A DNA stretch of 64,000 nucleotides from Polyodon spathula (taxonomy: Eukaryota; Chordata; Actinopteri; Acipenseriformes; Polyodontidae). Under the pieces are notes generated by a model, which saw only the letters and a program-made list of their open reading frames with translations, was not told where the DNA came from and did no database searches. The stretch lies in the NCBI RefSeq assembly GCF_017654505.1, contig NC_054534.1:45297226-45361225 (forward strand). Direction: 5' to 3'. Positions 1-26,262 of this stretch are shown here, piece after piece; within the stretch, counting starts at the first letter, position 1, and the number at the start of each line of letters is the position of its first letter. The position numbers and the translations under genes were made by a program.

Positions 1-184
1 AAATACACCAAGGTGGCTTGAATAGTGTTAATTATAGAAGTCTGAAGTTCCCTCTTAAATATACTCTTAGTGGTAGTCCACAGAAACTAATGGTGTTGTT
101 AGCAAAGGCCTATGCTAAGTACAGGAAAAGGACATTCAAAACAAGAAAAAACATTTAATTGCATTCAGTTTCGCCTCCTTGCAG

Positions 185-15661
<15,477 letters not shown>

Positions 15662-16455
15662 AAACTTGCAGAGTTCTCAACTGATTGTTCTTACTGACTG
15701 GAGACTGCAGCAAAAGGACAGGTGACCTCTGAGCTCAACTGCATTACTGTAGGACATTCATTATTTTCTAAATCTTTATTTTATTGTCATCCCTTCAATA
15801 CAAAATACCAGTATTTTCCAGTGAGACAAGTTTTCTAACAGACTACAAATGGCTTACAATTGTCAGCTTCTTCTGTAATAACCATCAATAACTCCAGGTG
15901 TACAAATTACTTCATACCTGTCTAATCAGTGTTTTCAGTCAATTGAAAAAAACGGGTTTAAAAAGGTTAAATGATTGATTAATAACCCAGTTCCAGTAAA
16001 GTGTTTGCTGTAAAAGACAATTCATAAGGAAGCACAGTGCAAAAAAGGCTTTTATTTGAAATGCACATGATGTTGTACTGTGTAGTGCCGCAGAGCACAA
16101 CACCTTCACATTACTGTAGGTGCTGCTTTATTTCATTGTCCCTTTGCCACCTTTGAAATGAACCTCCAGAACTGATGTGGCTTCTACCTAACAGTTTGCA
16201 GCTTTGCAAATGGTGTTTTCAAACGTAACAAAAAAGTGTAGGGCCTTTGGAACAGATCATTTCCAAATTTTAGAGGTACTGTGTACTGTGATTTTGTTGT
16301 AAATGTACAAATTAACTGAGGACATTTCATCTTATCCAGAGATTATATTTAGGATATTTGGAATGCACTCTTAAAATATATAATCCATATATGTAGCCCA
16401 CTTTGAGGACCAAGAAAATTGATCAATTTAAATAAATAGACTTATTGTATTTTTA
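15662..16455 (+). other. DGKQ: Probable DGKQ 3' UTR
   Basis: About 790 non-coding bases lie between the stop codon and the AATAAA at 16431. I see no repeat or long reading frame in it. The end point is inferred from the signal and the downstream GT tract. A longer UTR reaching the AATAAA at 28262 cannot be excluded. Confidence 0.5.
16431..16436 (+). terminator. DGKQ: Candidate polyadenylation signal for DGKQ
   Basis: AATAAA is followed about 30 bases later by a long GT tract (from 16467), a natural GU-rich downstream element. It is the best-placed such pair after the DGKQ stop codon. Confidence 0.45.
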
Positions 16456-16461
16456 AATTGC

Positions 16462-16466
<5 letters not shown>

Positions 16467-16546
<80 letters not shown>
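16467..16546. repeat. (GT)n(TA)n compound microsatellite
   Basis: About 46 bases of GT are followed directly by about 33 bases of TA, abutting the pogo-like MITE. Confidence 0.97.
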
Positions 16547-16549
<3 letters not shown>

Positions 16550-17245
16550 TCAACCTCAGTTAACTTGACACCCCACGGGGATGTGTTGATTTATCCAAGG
16601 TGTCGAGTTAACCATGGGTGCACATGAGCCATGACATTAACATGCATATAAATAACAGAACTCACACGGTCACAGTATTACAGTATTTCCACGTTTATTT
16701 TAGTTAATTGTTCTTATGAAAACGGTTGAAAGAACTGCAGTGAATGAATCAATTACAGTATACAGTACTGTACAAACTCAGTACAACTCATATAGTTTGA
16801 TTGAAATAAGAATTAATAAAATAACTACTATGTTATTTTTACGAAAACAAATCAACCACAAACTGTGCACAAACAGTTGACTGTACTTTTAGTTATTGGC
16901 AATTGAACAAGAACTCATGTTTTGCTTCTCACTCATTATGAACTGACACTAACCAGCTGCACTTGGTAGTTGTGAATGAATGAATGATCTGTTGCCAGTA
17001 AGAGTTAAGTCAAGTGAAATGACAGTGTTGAGTTATCCACTATCCTATCCACTAGTTATCCACTAGTCTTTTTATTAGTTTGTATTCCTTCGGTACCAGT
17101 AATAAGTGTTACGAGTAAAGCATGGTGTCAAATAAAAAAAATATTAAATAATATTTTATGTGGAGAAAATTCGGGACCAAGACTGTCTGTTGAATTTAGC
17201 GAAGGTGTCGAGTTATCCACCAGTCGAGTTAACCAAGGTTGACTG
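16547..17245. mobile_element. Pogo/Tigger-like MITE
   Basis: It begins CAGTCAACCTCAGTTAACTT and ends AGTTAACCAAGGTTGACTG, an inverted match with internal GTGTCGAGTTA copies at both ends. TA flanks both sides (16545-16546, 17246-17247). It is 699 bp without a transposase frame. CAGT...ACTG ends plus a TA duplication are typical of pogo/Tigger elements. Confidence 0.82.
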
Positions 17246-17800
17246 TATGTATATGTATATAGTAAATATGGACTGGAGAGGAGGCATATAGTGGGAAGCT
17301 ATGGCCCCCCAAGGGAAGAACTATAGTTACCAACAGAGGACTGTAATTACCAAACTTTTGTTTGAATTTTAGGAAGTCATAAACACTGATTTGTTTTGTT
17401 GTGTGAGGAGAGGAAGGATGTTCAGCGTGATTATGTAATTTGAGGGAGTTTGTAAAAAACCTATTGACTGTAAGCAGCGTCACAGGGGCAGTAGTTTGAG
17501 CTACTTTTGGTCATGTGGTGAGGTTTTAACCAATCACACGCCAGCATTTCTAATGACTGATTCATATATCAGGGTTCAAAGTTTGCCAAAATCCTTAGGG
17601 GCATGTGGCTCCTAGACTTCAAAATTTGGTAACTGAAATATTGTTCATTCTATAATTCCAGCTATTTTGTAATGCACTGTTCTACTGATAATGAAATGTA
17701 TACAAACAATGTACTAATATAAAATGTACTATTTAACAACCAGACATTTTTCTCTATGATAAAACAAAAATAAACATCCATCTTTTTCACGGTAGACTGC

Positions 17801-17831
<31 letters not shown>

Positions 17832-18358
17832 CATATTGAAAGTTGAACATCCCTTTTACACAGAAAACAAGGAGTTTTGACTGACTACATCAGCCAAAAT
17901 ATATACCTCAATACCTGATCCTGGGAGTTGCATTAGTGTAACAACAAAAGCAGAGATGGAAATAAGAATTTTATTGCATAGCAGTTTGTCCCATTCCAGG
18001 TTTTAGTACAAGCTTGATTCACCACACTGTATAGGTAACAAGTGCAGGTGAATCTTATTAAACTCATAGTAAAACCAGGAATTTATATCACATCACATAT
18101 CATATGGGCTTAGTCAAAAGAAAACCTCAAAACAAAAGTGTAACACTGTGATTTCTCTTAAATATTACTTGTGCATTTTCATGCTCAGTTTTAGTGTCTA
18201 AAACAACTATTGAACCAGTGCTACATTTCTGTACATTTTAGGTTCGCTAGTGATCTGTCATGAGTAAGTGGCAGCTTTCTCGGTTGCTTTTATTATGAGC
18301 TGTTGCCATGTCAAAAAAAAAAAAAATCACGAGCACGTGTGATTATTGTTATCTAGAG
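17246..18358. other. Intergenic, little recognised
   Basis: AT-rich sequence with an A tract of about 27 bases at 17801. I see no gene, and the reading frames here are short and random-looking. Confidence 0.5.
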
Positions 18359-18896
18359 CAGTGGTGGCCAGTACACCAAACACTGCGATCCATTGTGGTG
18401 GATCTCAACGGGCTCCGCGATCCACCAGTAAGCTATGACCAACAGTTATAGCAGGATTTAATATAATAGTGTCCAATAGGAAAGATACCAAAAATAAAAC
18501 AAGCACACCAAGAAAAATGTAACAAACATGAATCAAAGTATTTTAAATATTAAGCATAGCTAGTTATAAAACAGAAACTTAACCGCATTTTTCATTTGAG
18601 ACTTGAAACCTGGTTCAAAAATGTAGGTGTGCACTGAAATATTTAGGAGCACACAAAAAAATGTGCTCAAATTCATTGTTGAATATTTACAAATCCTTTT
18701 TTTTCCCTTCCTTTCTTAATAATTGTGCAGTTTAATACTTTTGCATCAACATAGTTATAATAACATTTTCCAACTTAAAAGATTTTTAACTGCCTGGCAG
18801 CGTCTTCCTCAGAATGTGCTGCTTGCCTGTCATGGGCAGTAAACTACATTCTCAGAGTACATTACGATTGAGCTTTGAGAGTTTAGATCAGACTGA

Positions 18897-18977
<81 letters not shown>

Positions 18978-19260
18978 GATGGAAAAAAAAAAAAAAACAA
19001 ATCCCAGTTAGAAATTGTTTAAAGATCAGTGTGTGCAACACGGACTTAATTTTACAAATAAGTGTGTTCGTAAAACAAAAAAGCATTTTTTTTTTCTCAT
19101 ATGCAGAAACTGTCAGGATATTTTCATCTGTGCTACTGCTGGATGACACAGAAGGCTCTCCTCATCATCTGTAACAAAAACTGTTGCATGTTAGTGCTTG
19201 TTCTGATTTGTCCCGAGATCCACTAGAAATATCTTGTGATCCATGTATTGGCCACCACTG
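18359..19260. mobile_element. hAT MITE with perfect 8-bp target duplication
   Basis: The ends CAGTGGTGGCCAGTACA and TGTATTGGCCACCACTG are inverted repeats. ATCTAGAG occurs immediately outside both (18351-18358 and 19261-19268), the exact 8-bp duplication expected of hAT insertion. The 902-bp interior has no transposase and contains a (TA)n tract. Confidence 0.93.
18901..18974. repeat. (TA)n microsatellite
   Basis: About 73 bases of perfect TA inside the hAT MITE. Confidence 0.97.
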
Positions 19261-19268
19261 ATCTAGAG

Positions 19269-20657
19269 TATCTTTTTTAAACATAGTGCAGCCGGTAAAT
19301 ATATCTGATTCGCCAGCAATCTCTTTTCCAGTGCATCTATTCACAGGTTACACAGAGTCATAGAATCGTTCCTTTATTTTAAACCAGACGTATGTTTGAA
19401 ACAAATGGTTTGGGGGGTTTGTTTAGATTATCTAAACTTTTAGTGCATTGCTTTTTTGGATTTGTTTGTTAACTTGACGGCACGATCACTCTCACTCTCT
19501 CAAAAAAAAAAAAAAAAATCATGGAAATCCATTTTGCAGGTTCTATTTTACATCCCGCCTCCCCCGTCACAAGATGTATACGCTTTGTTTTTCTGGCAGC
19601 TCACAATGTCAACATAGTTACATGGCAACAAGAAACAAAAAAAAAACACCAAAAAACAAAAAGGAAAGTAACATAGAAGGTAGCGTTTGTGTTTCGTGGC
19701 AGCGTTACAATATGTCCAAGAAGTGTTTGTTTTTTGTTGTTTTTTTACTACATTTTAATTTTGTATCAGCCTCCCCACACTGGGCCAGAAAAAAAAAAAT
19801 CATCTAGTTATTTTGCTATGATGGTAATAATTAAACTGTTTTTAATGGATCCATGGTGGTAATATCTGTACAACTTAGAACGAAGTACAGTGCTTCCCCT
19901 TGAATGTGATTGTCAAGAGCGTTAGCTGCAATCAATTTTTGCATTCTGCCCGAGAATAGTGCTAGTGGAATGACATTATGGGGCAAATGGGAGCCAGTAC
20001 AATGCCGCCTTGTAACTGGTTCAATGGTAGCTATATAAAAAGAGGAGCACTGTAGTTGAAGAGCTCTCGGCCAGTTCATCTTGCTAGCTTGGGGAATGGG
20101 ATCAGTTCTTGGCCAATTTTATTAATTGTTATATATTTAAAAATACGTTTCAGCTTTTAATTGAATAGATTACATTAATTATTTGATTAGTTTACAAGAC
20201 AGCTCAATCCAAAACACTTTTAATCATTGCCTGTGAAGGGTTTGAAATCATCCTTAGCTCAGGCCGAATTGCTTTTGACAGCATTAAGACGTTTTCTGAT
20301 TTTAGTCACTGTTCTTTCACATCAGTTACTATAAGCAGTAAGAGTACTATAAGAGTTTTTCAGGGTTTTGGTGTTTTTTTTTCATCATCTGAAATCAATA
20401 TTCTCTTATCAGTAACACTGGAAAAAGAAAATAAGTAATAAGTAATGAAATAAGTATAAAAAATATTTGTATTTTAATTTGTTTTATGACTTACAAAAAC
20501 AGACTTAAGAAAAAAACCTTTAAAACGGAATGTTCTGATTTTGGGCTTTTTTAATTTCATGGTTAAAATAAAAATTAATTGATACATGTTTTTGTACTCT
20601 TAACAGATACATCTGTCAAAACTTCCCTGTTTTAATTGTACTTCCTTTTATTACAAT
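19269..20657. other. Intergenic, little recognised
   Basis: No gene or known repeat was recognised. A TATA-like GCTATATAAAAAGAGGAGC lies at about 20029-20047 on the + strand, after a region of higher complexity, but nothing codes downstream. Confidence 0.45.
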
Positions 20658-21629
20658 TATATACCGAGCATCAAAAGAAACTCATCACTATTATAACACA
20701 TTTCACAGGGTTCCTGCAAAGGCAGAAGGGAATGGAGTGCTTGTAGGACTTGGGTGACAGAGTGTTAGTGACAAAGTCAAACAGACAGGACAGGTCCGCT
20801 AGCTGCTTGAGCAGTTGTGGAGAGTAGGGAACTGACTAGTAGTAGAACTGACCTGCATCAGGTGTGAGCCCCAAAGTAAGGGCTGGACACCCGCTGGATG
20901 CCCACGGGACCTGGAGGAAAGGAGAAGAGGGTTAGGAATAGAGAAAGGCGTATAGATTAGGACCTCACTGAGGCTAAAGCGCGCAAGCTGCCAAACAACA
21001 GGTGTGGCCGGGGATCCCCTCTGACCTACAAGGAACCTGGGCAGCATAGCCAGGCCCGGCCGGGAGAGTGAGACTTTCAGCTGTAATGTCCAGTAAAGAA
21101 GTTCTGATGTAGGTCTCTACAACGTCCCAGGGATTTAGTGGTGTGTTGATTAGCCCCTGCTCGTGCAGCTGAAGTGGCAAGAGAACCAGTGTCTGGATGG
21201 TCTGAGAAGAGAGGATCTGAGGGAAGAGGAGGGCTCTTGGCAGCGAGATATCTGGTTAAAGCTGAACTTGGGGAGAGAGAGGAGTGAATCTTTGATAACA
21301 GACTAAACTGACCTCTGTGGAGTTGATCTGTCTTGGAGAACCTCAAGAGCAGAATGAAATGACCACAGGGAAGCTGGGATAGGTCTAAGTGTCGCAAGCC
21401 AAGCGGTGGAAAACTGGTTGAAAAAAAAACAGAGAACTCTGAACAGTGGAGGAAGCCGAAGAAAGCACATAAGCACAGTACTTCCATGGTGAGGCCATCC
21501 AACAGAATGAAGCGCCGCTGCTGGGAGAGCTCTTTCCATGCTGTGGAGAGTCAGACGGATAGCCATGACAGACAGGAGCTCTGGTGCAGAGATGGCCAGA
21601 ACTGATGCCAGAGACGTAGGATCTGATAG

Positions 21630-21631
<2 letters not shown>

Positions 21632-21674
<43 letters not shown>

Positions 21675-21690
21675 TAATAATAATAATAAT
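21632..21690. repeat. (TAA)n microsatellite, SINE tail
   Basis: About 55 bases of TAA repeats with one interruption, on the 3' side of the SINE. Confidence 0.95.
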
Positions 21691-21952
21691 TTATTTATTT
21701 TTATATAGCGGCTTTCACAGTGGACCACCATAACAAAGTGCTTTACAGACTGTGATTTGTGCATTATATGCAGAGTCACTTACAATAGGACATTGATTTA
21801 ACATCTCATCCGCAGGATGGAGCACCAGGAGGTTAAGTGACTTTCTCAGGGTCACACAGTGAGTCAGTTAGTGGTAGCGGTGGGATTTGAACCAGTGACC
21901 ACCTGCTTACAAGCCCTGGACTTTAACCACTGGACCACACTGCCTCCTGAAA
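21636..21952 (-). mobile_element. tRNA-derived SINE (copy 1), inserted in the DIRS element
   Basis: On the minus strand the head has an exact A box (TGGTCCAGTGG) and a B box (GGTTCAAATCC) about 40 bases further on. A body with AAGTCACTTAACCTCCTGGT follows, then a tail rich in ATT triplets. A second copy lies at 58485-58745. The (TAA)n run at 21632-21690 is the SINE tail. Confidence 0.88.
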
Positions 21953-22208
21953 ATGAAAGGAGGAGGTTCAAAGAGACCTGCAGGTGGATAAAGAATGCAA
22001 GGAAGTGATCCAGGTTAAAGACTAAATATGAGATCCGGTTCTTGGTGCAAAATAGGAGGAATGTTGACCAGGCGGTGGAGTAGGCGGACCAGGTGGGAGG
22101 AGCAAAAGCCGCAGACATGAACTGTCATGTTGTGCGGAGGAGACCAGAGAGGGTAGGGTTCAGACCAATGTCAGGTCCTTGAAGGGGGGGACTGGGTGGG
22201 GGAAAGAG

Positions 22209-22424
22209 TCAGCGTTGGGAACCAGGCTTCGGAACTTGGACCTGCAAGCTGGAGAGAGAATCAGCGGCATTATTGAACACACCTGGAATGTGACAGGCTT
22301 GAATCAGGAAGTTGAAAGAGACAGAAATCCAAACTAGGCGGTGGAGCAACTGCACAACTATAGGAGAAGAAGAACGTCCTTTCTTGATGGTTTGGACTGT
22401 AGCTGTATTATCGCAGATGAACAA
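22209..22424 (-). pseudogene. DIRS RNase H segment
   Basis: It contains FICDNTATVQTIKKGRSSSP, LLHRLVWISVSFNF and ACHIPGVFNNAADSLS. These correspond to the DN..v..inkGrSss and hiPG..N..aD.LSr motifs of DIRS RNase H. It is followed on the same strand by the recombinase. Confidence 0.88.
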
Positions 22425-22616
22425 GGTAGATTTCCTGGGCCAGACATGACCCCTTAAACGGCGACTACAATAGGGTACAGCTCGAGGAGAGGAGAGGACT
22501 TCTGTTGGGCAGATAGGGACTGGATTTCCTGAGGCCGAGTGAGGTCAGAAGCAGAGATGGCATCATTGTAGAATATGGAGAGCCCATTCCAGTGTTGAAG
22601 TAACGTGATCAACATT

Positions 22617-23420
22617 TTAATATCCTTTCTGGCCTCCTTGGCAATAGGAATCAAGAATTTTAGGCTCTTGACTGAAGAGCAAAGGGCAAGATGGTGGGAG
22701 ATGAAAGAGCAACCTTAAGGACTGAGCCGGATGGCATAGTTTAGATGGCCCAGCAGGGAGAGGAGGAATGGACTGGGATTCTTTAAAGGAGGAAAGGAGC
22801 TGGCAAATGCAGTTGAGGGGCGGGAGACGGGTCTCAAACTTGAGTGAATCCAGCGTCATTCCGAGGAATTCGATGCAAGTGGAAGGGCTGCTGGTTTTCT
22901 CTTCAGACAATGGAACTCCCAAGGAGAGAAACAGGGATCGAAGCTGAAATATGGCCTAGGCTAGAGTGTGCATAGCGAGAGAAACTAGGAGGAAATCATT
23001 GAGGAGGTGAAGCAGGAAGCAGGACTTGATGAGTGTTGAGCAGAATCCAGCACAGAGCCTCAGAGAGAGTATCAGATATCTTCGGGCTGTTGCGGCATCC
23101 GAACGTCAGTTGTATTGTGAAGTAAAAGGAGCCTTGCCAAGAGATACCAAACAGGTGGCAGAGGGAAGGGTGGGTAGGCATCACCTTAAAGGCATCAGAG
23201 ATGTCTGCCTTGGAAAGCCAGGCCCCATGTCCTGCTTTCTTGATGCAGGTGATGGCGTCCGAGAGGGTGACGTAAGGTAAAGAGAACAGATCGTGAACGA
23301 TAACAGGGTTGGTGCTGCTTCTTCGAGGCGCTGAAAACTAAATGATGAGTCGTTTCTTTACGAATAGCAATCCCGATGGGGTTGGTGTGGAATTTCAGGA
23401 ACAGGGTTGACCTCAACCTT
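22617..23420 (-). pseudogene. DIRS reverse transcriptase
   Basis: Blocks in order are NPIGIAIRKETTHHLVFSA, KADISDAFKVMPTHPSLCHL, LTFGCRNSPKI and LSEALCWILLNTHQ, then MGVPLSEEKTSSPSTCIEFL and GMTLDS. The active-site block reads LLNDFLLV where the DIRS family has YLDDFL, so one catalytic Asp is lost. Frame changes near 23.2 kb and 23.0 kb. Confidence 0.85.
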
Positions 23421-23639
23421 GATTAGAGAAAGACCGCATGAGAGTCTGAAGTGGTGGAGCGGAGATTTCTGCATATGAAGGAGGAAGCCGGCAGGCAGGA
23501 GAGGCCGGTGGAGAAACCGTGCTGGATGCTATCCAGGAGATGGTTGACGAAGTGCCGGTCTGGGTGAAGGCGGAGAGCGTCGGTAATGAGATGTTAATGG
23601 TAGTGAACACTAAAAGGGCTGATTGATTCTTTTGCGTTG

Positions 23640-24441
23640 CAGGGGACAGTTGGATTTTGAGAGTGTGTCACCGCAGAAAGAACAGGCATGGGGAAAGCAA
23701 CAGTGGCCTGAGCAAACGACCAGATTGAAGTTGTTACAAATCTGGCGGTCCCCTGAGAATCTGATGGGACGGGCGTACTTGTCTTCTGCCGTGGATTAGC
23801 ATGGGGACGGATAACCAGGTGGTGAACCGAGGAGGTGTTCTCGGGCCTCGGGAGGAGCTAAAGCTGCTAAGGATGGCTGACTTCGGGCATAGATGAGTTG
23901 AATGCCCTGTGGACGCACAGACTCCACACAAAAGCCATCAAAGACCTGGTTAAACAGGTCTTGCTCCGGAGTGGCCCAGTTGACTGGAAGGTTCTCAGTG
24001 GCTAGAAGTGCAGCTGCCTTAGCTGAAAAGCTTTTGGGGTACTCAAAGAACATAGTTCCCCCGTACCTCACTGTTAGCTCCACGACCTAGGACATATAGT
24101 CGTCTACCTCCTCACGGCAATGGGAAAAGGCAGAGTAGAGGACAATCGCGATAGACGGAGAATGCAAAGGCGAATTCACACAAAGTAAGGCTCTTCAGTG
24201 ACCGTGGGTCGCTGGACTTTAGGGTGACCAGAACATCTCCACAATTGACAGCGCGGTGGTCTACAATGTCGGCAGTAGAAATCAAGACTGAGACCAGATT
24301 GACATCCTTACCGTCAATTATTTGACACCAGAGTTGCGGTGATATGGCCAGACGTCGGGAGGTGGTGCTTGGTTGGGAACCTGCAGGTACTGCAGAAACC
24401 AGGTTGAAAGTAGTAACCAGTTCTGGATCCGAAGGAAGCAC
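23640..24441 (-). pseudogene. DIRS gag-like ORF with CCHC-like knuckles
   Basis: Reading pieces include LAISPQLWCQIIDGKDVNLV, then KAAALLATENLPVNWATPEQ, then near 23.7 kb CNNFNLVVC and HACSFCGDTLSKSNCP. The last resembles the paired Cys/His knuckle at the end of DIRS/Ngaro gag proteins. Frames shift between the pieces. Confidence 0.65.
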
Positions 24442-24592
24442 CGGAGCAGCAATGGTGCAGATGATGGAGAGAGAGGTGCTGGAGCGGGTCTCCAGGGCGT
24501 CAACCCTGGAACTTAGGGTGGGAAAACAAGAGCGGGAAAGCCTCAGGAGAAGGCGGCTGGGCAGGAGGAGAGACCAGACGAGTGAGCGTAGC

Positions 24593-24798
24593 AGTCAGCA
24601 TGTTGGATGTTGGGCTAGGGCAGCGTACTGTGGCTCGTCTTGTTGGGTGCTCACAGTCAGCAGTTTCAATCCTGGCAAAATGGTATAACCAGGCACACTC
24701 TGTCAATGACAGGCCACTAACTGGGAGACCAAGAGTCACAACACCTTCCCAAGATCAACAGATCATTTTGCAGCATCTTTGTGATGTCAATTGTTAAT
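24593..24798 (+). pseudogene. Tc1-like transposase N-terminal fragment
   Basis: The peptide has GQRTVARLVGCSQSAVSILA then WYNQ and TGRPRVTTPSQDQQIILQHL. This is the first helix-turn-helix plus the GRPR linker of a Tc1-type transposase. It ends before the DDE core and runs straight into the element's 3' end, so the catalytic part had been deleted (a MITE-like derivative). Confidence 0.85.
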
Positions 24799-25444
24799 TG
24801 GCACAATAAAAAGTCACTGCACCTGCTCTAAAACGGAGTTTGTCCTTTTTCGATCACATCAGTGAATTTTATCCAAATGTTCCTTTGATGCTCAAATATA
24901 AGTGATATGTTGCTTTTGATACTCAGCATATTATAGGATAATTCCAGTTCAAATGGACCAAATTCTTTGTGGTTGGTTACACATAAACCACATGTGACTG
25001 AGAAAATGGTACAAGGGCAGGTGATGTGTGCATGCAAATGAACAGCTGTGTAACTCATGCCCCACAAGGCATGAAAATGTCTGAAGATGAGCTTTCACTT
25101 AACAATTTATTGAAGTAAGTTCTTGACTTACGAGGTTAACCCCCAGTGATGCACAAGCTGGAATTACCCGAAAGTCTTTACCGGTAGGATGAGATCATTG
25201 GTTAATAACGTAAGGGTTGAACGCTAATTTTGAAATTCCAATCTGTGGGTAGAAATCCAGCAATAGTGGGTTAACCATATCAATATTAAACTTTTAGTAA
25301 GGTCTCTTTTTTTTTTTAAAGGCACAAAATGCATATTAGTGTTTAGTATTATTGAGTATATTAAGTAAAAACAGATTTAAAATACTTTGAGAATAGACTC
25401 CTCTTTCTGCACCAGTCTTGCAGTGATTGTTTCCACGTACAGGT

Positions 25445-25690
25445 TTAACACACTCACTATACAATAGACAAAGAGAAGGAGGTGTGATACATTTTATTGG
25501 ACTAACTAAACAATAATTAATCACTAGGTCTGTTCTTCAGGTGAAAGTAGGAAAGAGAGATTGATGTTACATACTTTCGCCTGAAGAATAGACCTTTGCG
25601 GTCTTGAAAGCTTGTGATGAATTTTTTTTTAGCTAGTCCAATAAAAGGTTTCAATTCTCCTTCTCTTTGTTTATCAACTCTAGACTGATA
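25445..25690. repeat. Large inverted repeat (palindrome-like pair)
   Basis: The right arm (about 25570-25690) reads CTGAAGAATAGACCT, then TTAGCTAGTCCAATAAAAGG, then TCCTTCTCTTTG. The left arm (about 25445-25550) is the reverse complement of a sister copy (AGACAAAGAGAAGGA, TTTTATTGGACTAACTAA, AGGTCTGTTCTTCAGG). The spacer is about 15-20 bases. This looks like two copies of one dispersed repeat placed head to head. Confidence 0.75.
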
Positions 25691-25722
25691 CAGCTACCAC
25701 TTAATCTGCCAACGACTATACT

Positions 25723-25788
25723 GTAGCAAACTAAAAAAAAAAAGCTCTTTAACCACACCAATATAGTGGTGTGGTATGTTTTATAGGT

Positions 25789-25825
<37 letters not shown>

Positions 25826-25908
25826 GCAGATAGCCAAGGACTATTACTGTAGCACAAAAAAAAAAAAGCTCTTAACCACACATCTAGGGGCCGTGTGGTA
25901 TGTTGGTT
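25723..25908. repeat. Imperfect direct repeat around a poly(T) tract
   Basis: CTGTAGCAAACT-An-GCTCTTTAACCACACC...GGTGTGGTATGTT recurs about 125 bases later as CTGTAGCAC-An-GCTCTTAACCACAC...CGTGTGGTATGTT. The copies flank a T tract of about 32 bases (25791-25822). Confidence 0.7.
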
Positions 25909-26077
25909 TTGATCAGATGTGAATGAAGGAATTGTCTAACACCACCATCTGCTGGATAGCACAGCACACTATCACTGCATGTTACGATGTGCAGTGGTAT
26001 CCAGGTCATTATACAGTCTTTCATATAGACAAAACAAATAAACAGATTTTTCCCAAACACCGTCAATAAAAAGTTTT

Positions 26078-26165
26078 AAATATATATATATATATATATT
26101 ATATATCTATATATATATATATATATATTATATTATATATATATATATATAATATACATATATAT

Positions 26166-26201
<36 letters not shown>

Positions 26202-26262
26202 CAATATATTGGTATGTAATAGATATGGTATATATATCTATATATATATATATTTTTATTAT
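26078..26262. repeat. (TA)n-rich microsatellite cluster
   Basis: Several interrupted TA runs over about 185 bases. Confidence 0.95.

Larger units (their letters stand above)
21077..22118 (-). pseudogene. DIRS tyrosine recombinase, split by a SINE
   Basis: The N-terminal piece (22118-21953) reads APPTWSAYSTAWSTFLLFC, typical of the DIRS recombinase start. The C-terminal piece (21635-21100) has FFGFLHCSEF, LRFSKTDQLHRGQFSLLS and a PLFSDHPDTG stretch. Between them sits the SINE at 21636-21952. The conserved SKTDQ-RRG block is visible, but I do not see an intact R-H-R-Y catalytic set. Confidence 0.82.
20740..24590 (-). mobile_element. DIRS-type tyrosine-recombinase retrotransposon, decayed
   Basis: On the minus strand the order is a gag-like ORF with zinc-knuckle (24.4-23.6 kb), reverse transcriptase (23.4-22.6), RNase H (22.4-22.2) and tyrosine recombinase (22.1-21.1). 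This order, and a recombinase in place of an integrase, define the DIRS/Ngaro group. The borders are approximate because I did not find its terminal repeats. Frameshifts occur throughout. Confidence 0.85.
20659..24934 (+). mobile_element. Tc1-like element split by a DIRS-type insertion
   Basis: The left end TATACCGAGCATCAAAAG and the right end CTTTTGATACTCAGCATATTATA (about 24913-24934) are inverted matches. Only about 80 bases of left end and about 340 bases of right part belong to this element. The remaining 3.9 kb is a DIRS-type retrotransposon. Confidence 0.75.

Noticed and set aside
21880..21952. tRNA gene suggested by A and B boxes
   Set aside because: The boxes belong to the head of a dispersed SINE present at least twice here. 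No cloverleaf with matching acceptor stem and anticodon arm was found.
25130..25275. Possible small MITE with GGTTAACCC ends
   Set aside because: GGTTAACC is itself palindromic and the match is too short. No target duplication is visible.
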